Shown: piece after piece, positions 61,715-64,000 of the stretch
Layout of the letters: each line of letters opens with the position of its first letter
Position numbering within the stretch: the stretch's first letter is position 1
Assembly (NCBI RefSeq): GCF_026283925.1
Contig: NZ_JAPDPF010000007.1
Location: 62,001 to 126,000 of the forward strand
Direction of reading: 5' to 3'
Length of the DNA: 64,000 bases
DNA from: Dyella halodurans
GTDB taxonomy: Bacteria; Pseudomonadota; Gammaproteobacteria; Xanthomonadales; Rhodanobacteraceae
Made by a program: the position numbers and the translations under genes
Notes under the pieces: model-generated
Database searches by the model: none
What the model was told of the DNA's origin: nothing
What the model saw: only the letters and a program-made list of their open reading frames with translations

Positions 61715-62233
61715 ATGGATACGCAGGCACTGGCTCAACGCTTCTCTGAAGTTCTGGCCGATCTGGGCGTGGAATGTATTGGCGTGGAGTTCACCCCGTC
61801 GCAGGGGCAGAGTACTCTGCGGGTCTACCTGGACGTGCTCGACCAGGGTGGCGAGAGCCGCGAAATCGGTCTCGACGACTGCGAGTCGGCCAGCCGCGAG
61901 CTGTCGGCGCTGCTGGACGTGGAGGACCCGATCCCGGGCCACTACGTGCTGGAGGTTTCTTCCCCGGGCATCGATCGCCCGCTGTTCACCGCGGCGCAGT
62001 TCGCCAAGGTGACCGGTGCGGAAGTGAAGGTATTGCTGAAGGCACCGCTGGAAGGTCGTCGCCGCATGCGCGGCAAGGTGGTGTCGGTCGAGGGCGAGCG
62101 TATTTCGCTGGAAGGCGAAGGCAAGACCTTCGAGTTCGAACATGGCGCGGTGGAAAGCGCGCGCGTGGTACCGGATTGGGTGGCGCTCGGTTACGTGCCG
62201 CAGCCCAAGCCGGGCAAGAAGCCTACGAAGTAA
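61715..62233 (+). CDS. rimP: Ribosome maturation factor RimP
   Basis: A 172-residue 30S maturation protein. [10 protein letters not shown] (about 18-27), [26 protein letters not shown] (about 53-72) and Y[13 protein letters not shown] (about 77-90) are the family blocks. The ATG at 61715 fits homologues; the open frame runs upstream through the terminator region. Conserved operon with nusA and infB. Confidence 0.96.
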   Translation: MDTQALAQRFSEVLADLGVECIGVEFTPSQGQSTLRVYLDVLDQGGESREIGLDDCESASRELSALLDVEDPIPGHYVLEVSSPGIDRPLFTAAQFAKVTGAEVKVLLKAPLEGRRRMRGKVVSVEGERISLEGEGKTFEFEHGAVESARVVPDWVALGYVPQPKPGKKPTK

Positions 62234-62280
62234 TCAATCGAAAGCGATCGGGCGCTGATGGCGTCTACGGAGTTGCTGCA

Positions 62281-63786
62281 ATGAGCAAAGAACTTTTGCT
62301 GGTGGTTGACGCGGTTGCCAATGAAAAGGGCGTGCCGCGCGAAGTGATTTTCCTGGCGATGGAAGCGGCTCTCGCATCCGCCGCCAAGAAGCGTTACCCG
62401 GACGAAGATCCGGATATCCGCGTGTCCATCGATCGCCATACCGGCGACTATGAGACGTTCCGTCGCTGGGAAGTCATCGCAGACGACGGTGAGATGGAAT
62501 CGCCGTTCCACCAGGTGCGTCTGATGGACGCCGTCGACGAGCGCGAGGGTGCGCAGGTCGGCGAGTACATCGAGCAGCAGATCGAAAACGCCGAATTCGG
62601 CCGCATCGCCGCCCAGGCCGCCAAGCAGGTGATCGTGCAGCGCGTGCGCGAGGCCGAGCGCCAGCAGGTGGTCGATGCGTTCCAGGAGCGCGTGGGCGAA
62701 CTGGTCACCGGCATCGTCAAGCGCGTCGAGCGCGGCAATGTCTATCTGGACCTGGGCAGCAATGCCGAGGCCTTCATCCCGCGCGACAAGACGATTCCGC
62801 GCGAGTCGGCCCGCGTTGGCGACCGCGTCCGCGGCTACCTCTACGAAGTGCGCTCGGAAGCCCGCGGCCCGCAGCTGTTCGTGTCGCGCGCCGCACCGGA
62901 ATTCATGATCGAGCTGTTCAAGCTCGAAGTGCCGGAAGTCGGCCAGGGCCTGGTTGAAATCAAGGGCTGCGCCCGCGATCCGGGCGACCGCGCCAAGATC
63001 GCCGTGGTCGCCCACGACACACGCACCGATCCCATCGGCGCCTGCATCGGCATGCGCGGTTCGCGCGTCCAGGCCGTGTCGAACGAGCTCAATGGCGAGC
63101 GCGTCGATATCATCCTGTGGCACGAGAATCAGGCCCAGTACGTCATCAATGCGATGGCGCCGGCGGAAGTGCAGTCCATCATCATGGACGAGGAAAAGCA
63201 CTCCATGGACATCGCCGTGGCCGAGGACAAGCTGTCCCAGGCCATCGGTCGCGGTGGCCAGAACGTGCGCCTCGCCAGCAAGCTCACCGGCTGGCAGCTC
63301 AACGTGATGACCCAGGACCAGGTCGCCGCCAAGAGCGAGGCCGAGCAGGAATCCGCCCGCCAGCTGTTCATGGACAAGCTGGAAGTGGACCAGGAGATCG
63401 CCAACATCCTGGTGCAGGAAGGCTTCTCCAGCGTGGAAGAAATCGCCTATGTGCCCAGCGCCGAGCTGCTGGCGGTGGAAGGCTTCGACGAGGACATCGT
63501 CGAGGAACTCCGCGCCCGTGCCCGCGACGCGCTGCTGACCGAGGCACTGGCCGTGGAAGAAGGCATCGACGAACATCAGCCGTCGGGCGAGCTGTTGGCG
63601 CTGCCGGGCATGGACGAGGCCACCGCGTATGCGCTGGCTTCGCGTGAAGTGGTGACGGTGGACGATCTGGCCGATCTGGCGGTTGACGACCTGATCGATA
63701 TTGAAGGCATGGACGAAGATCGCGCCGCGGCGCTGATCATGGCTGCACGTGCGCCGATGATCGCGCGTCTGGAGAAAGGTGGCTAA
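62281..63786 (+). CDS. nusA: Transcription termination/antitermination factor NusA
   Basis: A 501-residue RNA polymerase-binding factor. It has an N-terminal domain (1-125, starting [19 protein letters not shown]), an S1 domain (about 135-200, [18 protein letters not shown]) and two KH domains (about 225-345, with I-G-A-C-I-G-M-R-G and [12 protein letters not shown]). Two acidic C-terminal repeats (about 360-500) follow, as in E. coli. The full-length family architecture (E. coli 495) is present. Confidence 0.98.
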   Translation: MSKELLLVVDAVANEKGVPREVIFLAMEAALASAAKKRYPDEDPDIRVSIDRHTGDYETFRRWEVIADDGEMESPFHQVRLMDAVDEREGAQVGEYIEQQIENAEFGRIAAQAAKQVIVQRVREAERQQVVDAFQERVGELVTGIVKRVERGNVYLDLGSNAEAFIPRDKTIPRESARVGDRVRGYLYEVRSEARGPQLFVSRAAPEFMIELFKLEVPEVGQGLVEIKGCARDPGDRAKIAVVAHDTRTDPIGACIGMRGSRVQAVSNELNGERVDIILWHENQAQYVINAMAPAEVQSIIMDEEKHSMDIAVAEDKLSQAIGRGGQNVRLASKLTGWQLNVMTQDQVAAKSEAEQESARQLFMDKLEVDQEIANILVQEGFSSVEEIAYVPSAELLAVEGFDEDIVEELRARARDALLTEALAVEEGIDEHQPSGELLALPGMDEATAYALASREVVTVDDLADLAVDDLIDIEGMDEDRAAALIMAARAPMIARLEKGG

Positions 63787-63911
63787 CCGCGGACGGCAGC
63801 GCCCTGGACGGGCGCGCCGAGGAGAGCTGAAAGGCTCTCCACCAGGGATGGGGGTGGACGTGCAGGCGAGGCCGCACGGACTTAGCGCGGGAACGGCGGA
63901 GAAAGAACACG

Positions 63912-64000
63912 ATGTCGGACGTTACAATTAAGCAACTCGCCAAGGTACTTGGCATGCCGGTAGACAAGCTGCTTGGTCAGCTTGGCGAGGCCGGTATGAA
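63912..64000 (+). CDS. infB: Translation initiation factor IF-2, N-terminal fragment
   Basis: Only the first 29 codons are present before the window ends: MSDVTIKQLAKVLGMPVDKL and LGQLGEAGM. This is the IF2_N domain at the start of bacterial IF-2, in its usual place after nusA. A GGAGAAAGAA leader lies upstream of the ATG. Confidence 0.95.
   Translation, partial: MSDVTIKQLAKVLGMPVDKLLGQLGEAGM

Overview
The window is a high-GC, gene-dense chromosomal segment of a gammaproteobacterium. Gene order and protein signatures point to the Xanthomonadales, most likely a Rhodanobacteraceae-type genome (Dyella, Luteibacter or Rhodanobacter). That placement is inferred from synteny: yceF-yceD-rpmF-fab-pab-mltG-tmk-holB-pilZ, a 14-gene nuo operon with nuoC and nuoD unfused, then initiator tRNA-rimP-nusA-infB, and a kdkA / DUF6165 / heptosyltransferase group. 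It is not a database result. I see no prophage, IS transposase, CRISPR array, plasmid gene or rRNA operon. Almost everything is core housekeeping.

Layout, left half. 1-3.1 kb: start of a TatD-like nuclease, two glycine-zipper lipoproteins, a SleB-type cell-wall hydrolase and the Fe-S/tRNA-modification factor YgfZ. 3.2-7.7 kb: succinate dehydrogenase sdhCDAB bracketed by its assembly factors (an SDHAF4-like DUF1674 protein before it; SdhE and YgfX after it). 7.8-16.2 kb: lolC-lolD, comEC, exbB-exbD, msbA and lpxK, an envelope and lipid A export block. 16.3-20.5 kb: a third glycine-zipper protein, DUF6165, a GT9 heptosyltransferase, Kdo kinase, an MBL hydrolase and a DinB-like protein. 20.6-24.5 kb: tRNA-Ser(GGA), 4.5S RNA, dnaX-ybaB-recR, a GNAT enzyme and a HIT protein. 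24.5-30.7 kb: Slp lipoprotein, a moxR-DUF58-transglutaminase operon and a GT39-like mannosyltransferase-type membrane protein.

Layout, right half. 30.7-43.3 kb: yceF, yceD-rpmF, fabH, then an unusual 638-bp inverted-repeat element, then fabD-fabG-acpP-fabF-pabB-pabC-mltG-tmk-holB. 43.3-46.4 kb: a membrane glycosyltransferase and a PIG-L deacetylase placed between holB and pilZ, which are normally adjacent. 46.5-61.3 kb: the complete respiratory complex I operon nuoA-N. 61.4-64 kb: initiator tRNA-Met, rimP, nusA and the start of infB.

The genes fall into a few coupled jobs: respiratory-chain entry (complexes I and II plus maturation factors), lipid A/LPS and lipoprotein export, fatty-acid and folate precursor synthesis, and replication/translation. 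I did not find a convincing new multi-gene system. The least explained DNA is the large palindromic element between fabH and fabD (33870-34507). Secondary points are the GT/PIG-L insertion before pilZ, a 15-bp repeat at the start of tmk, the absence of plsX from its usual slot, and a possibly leaderless yceD transcript.
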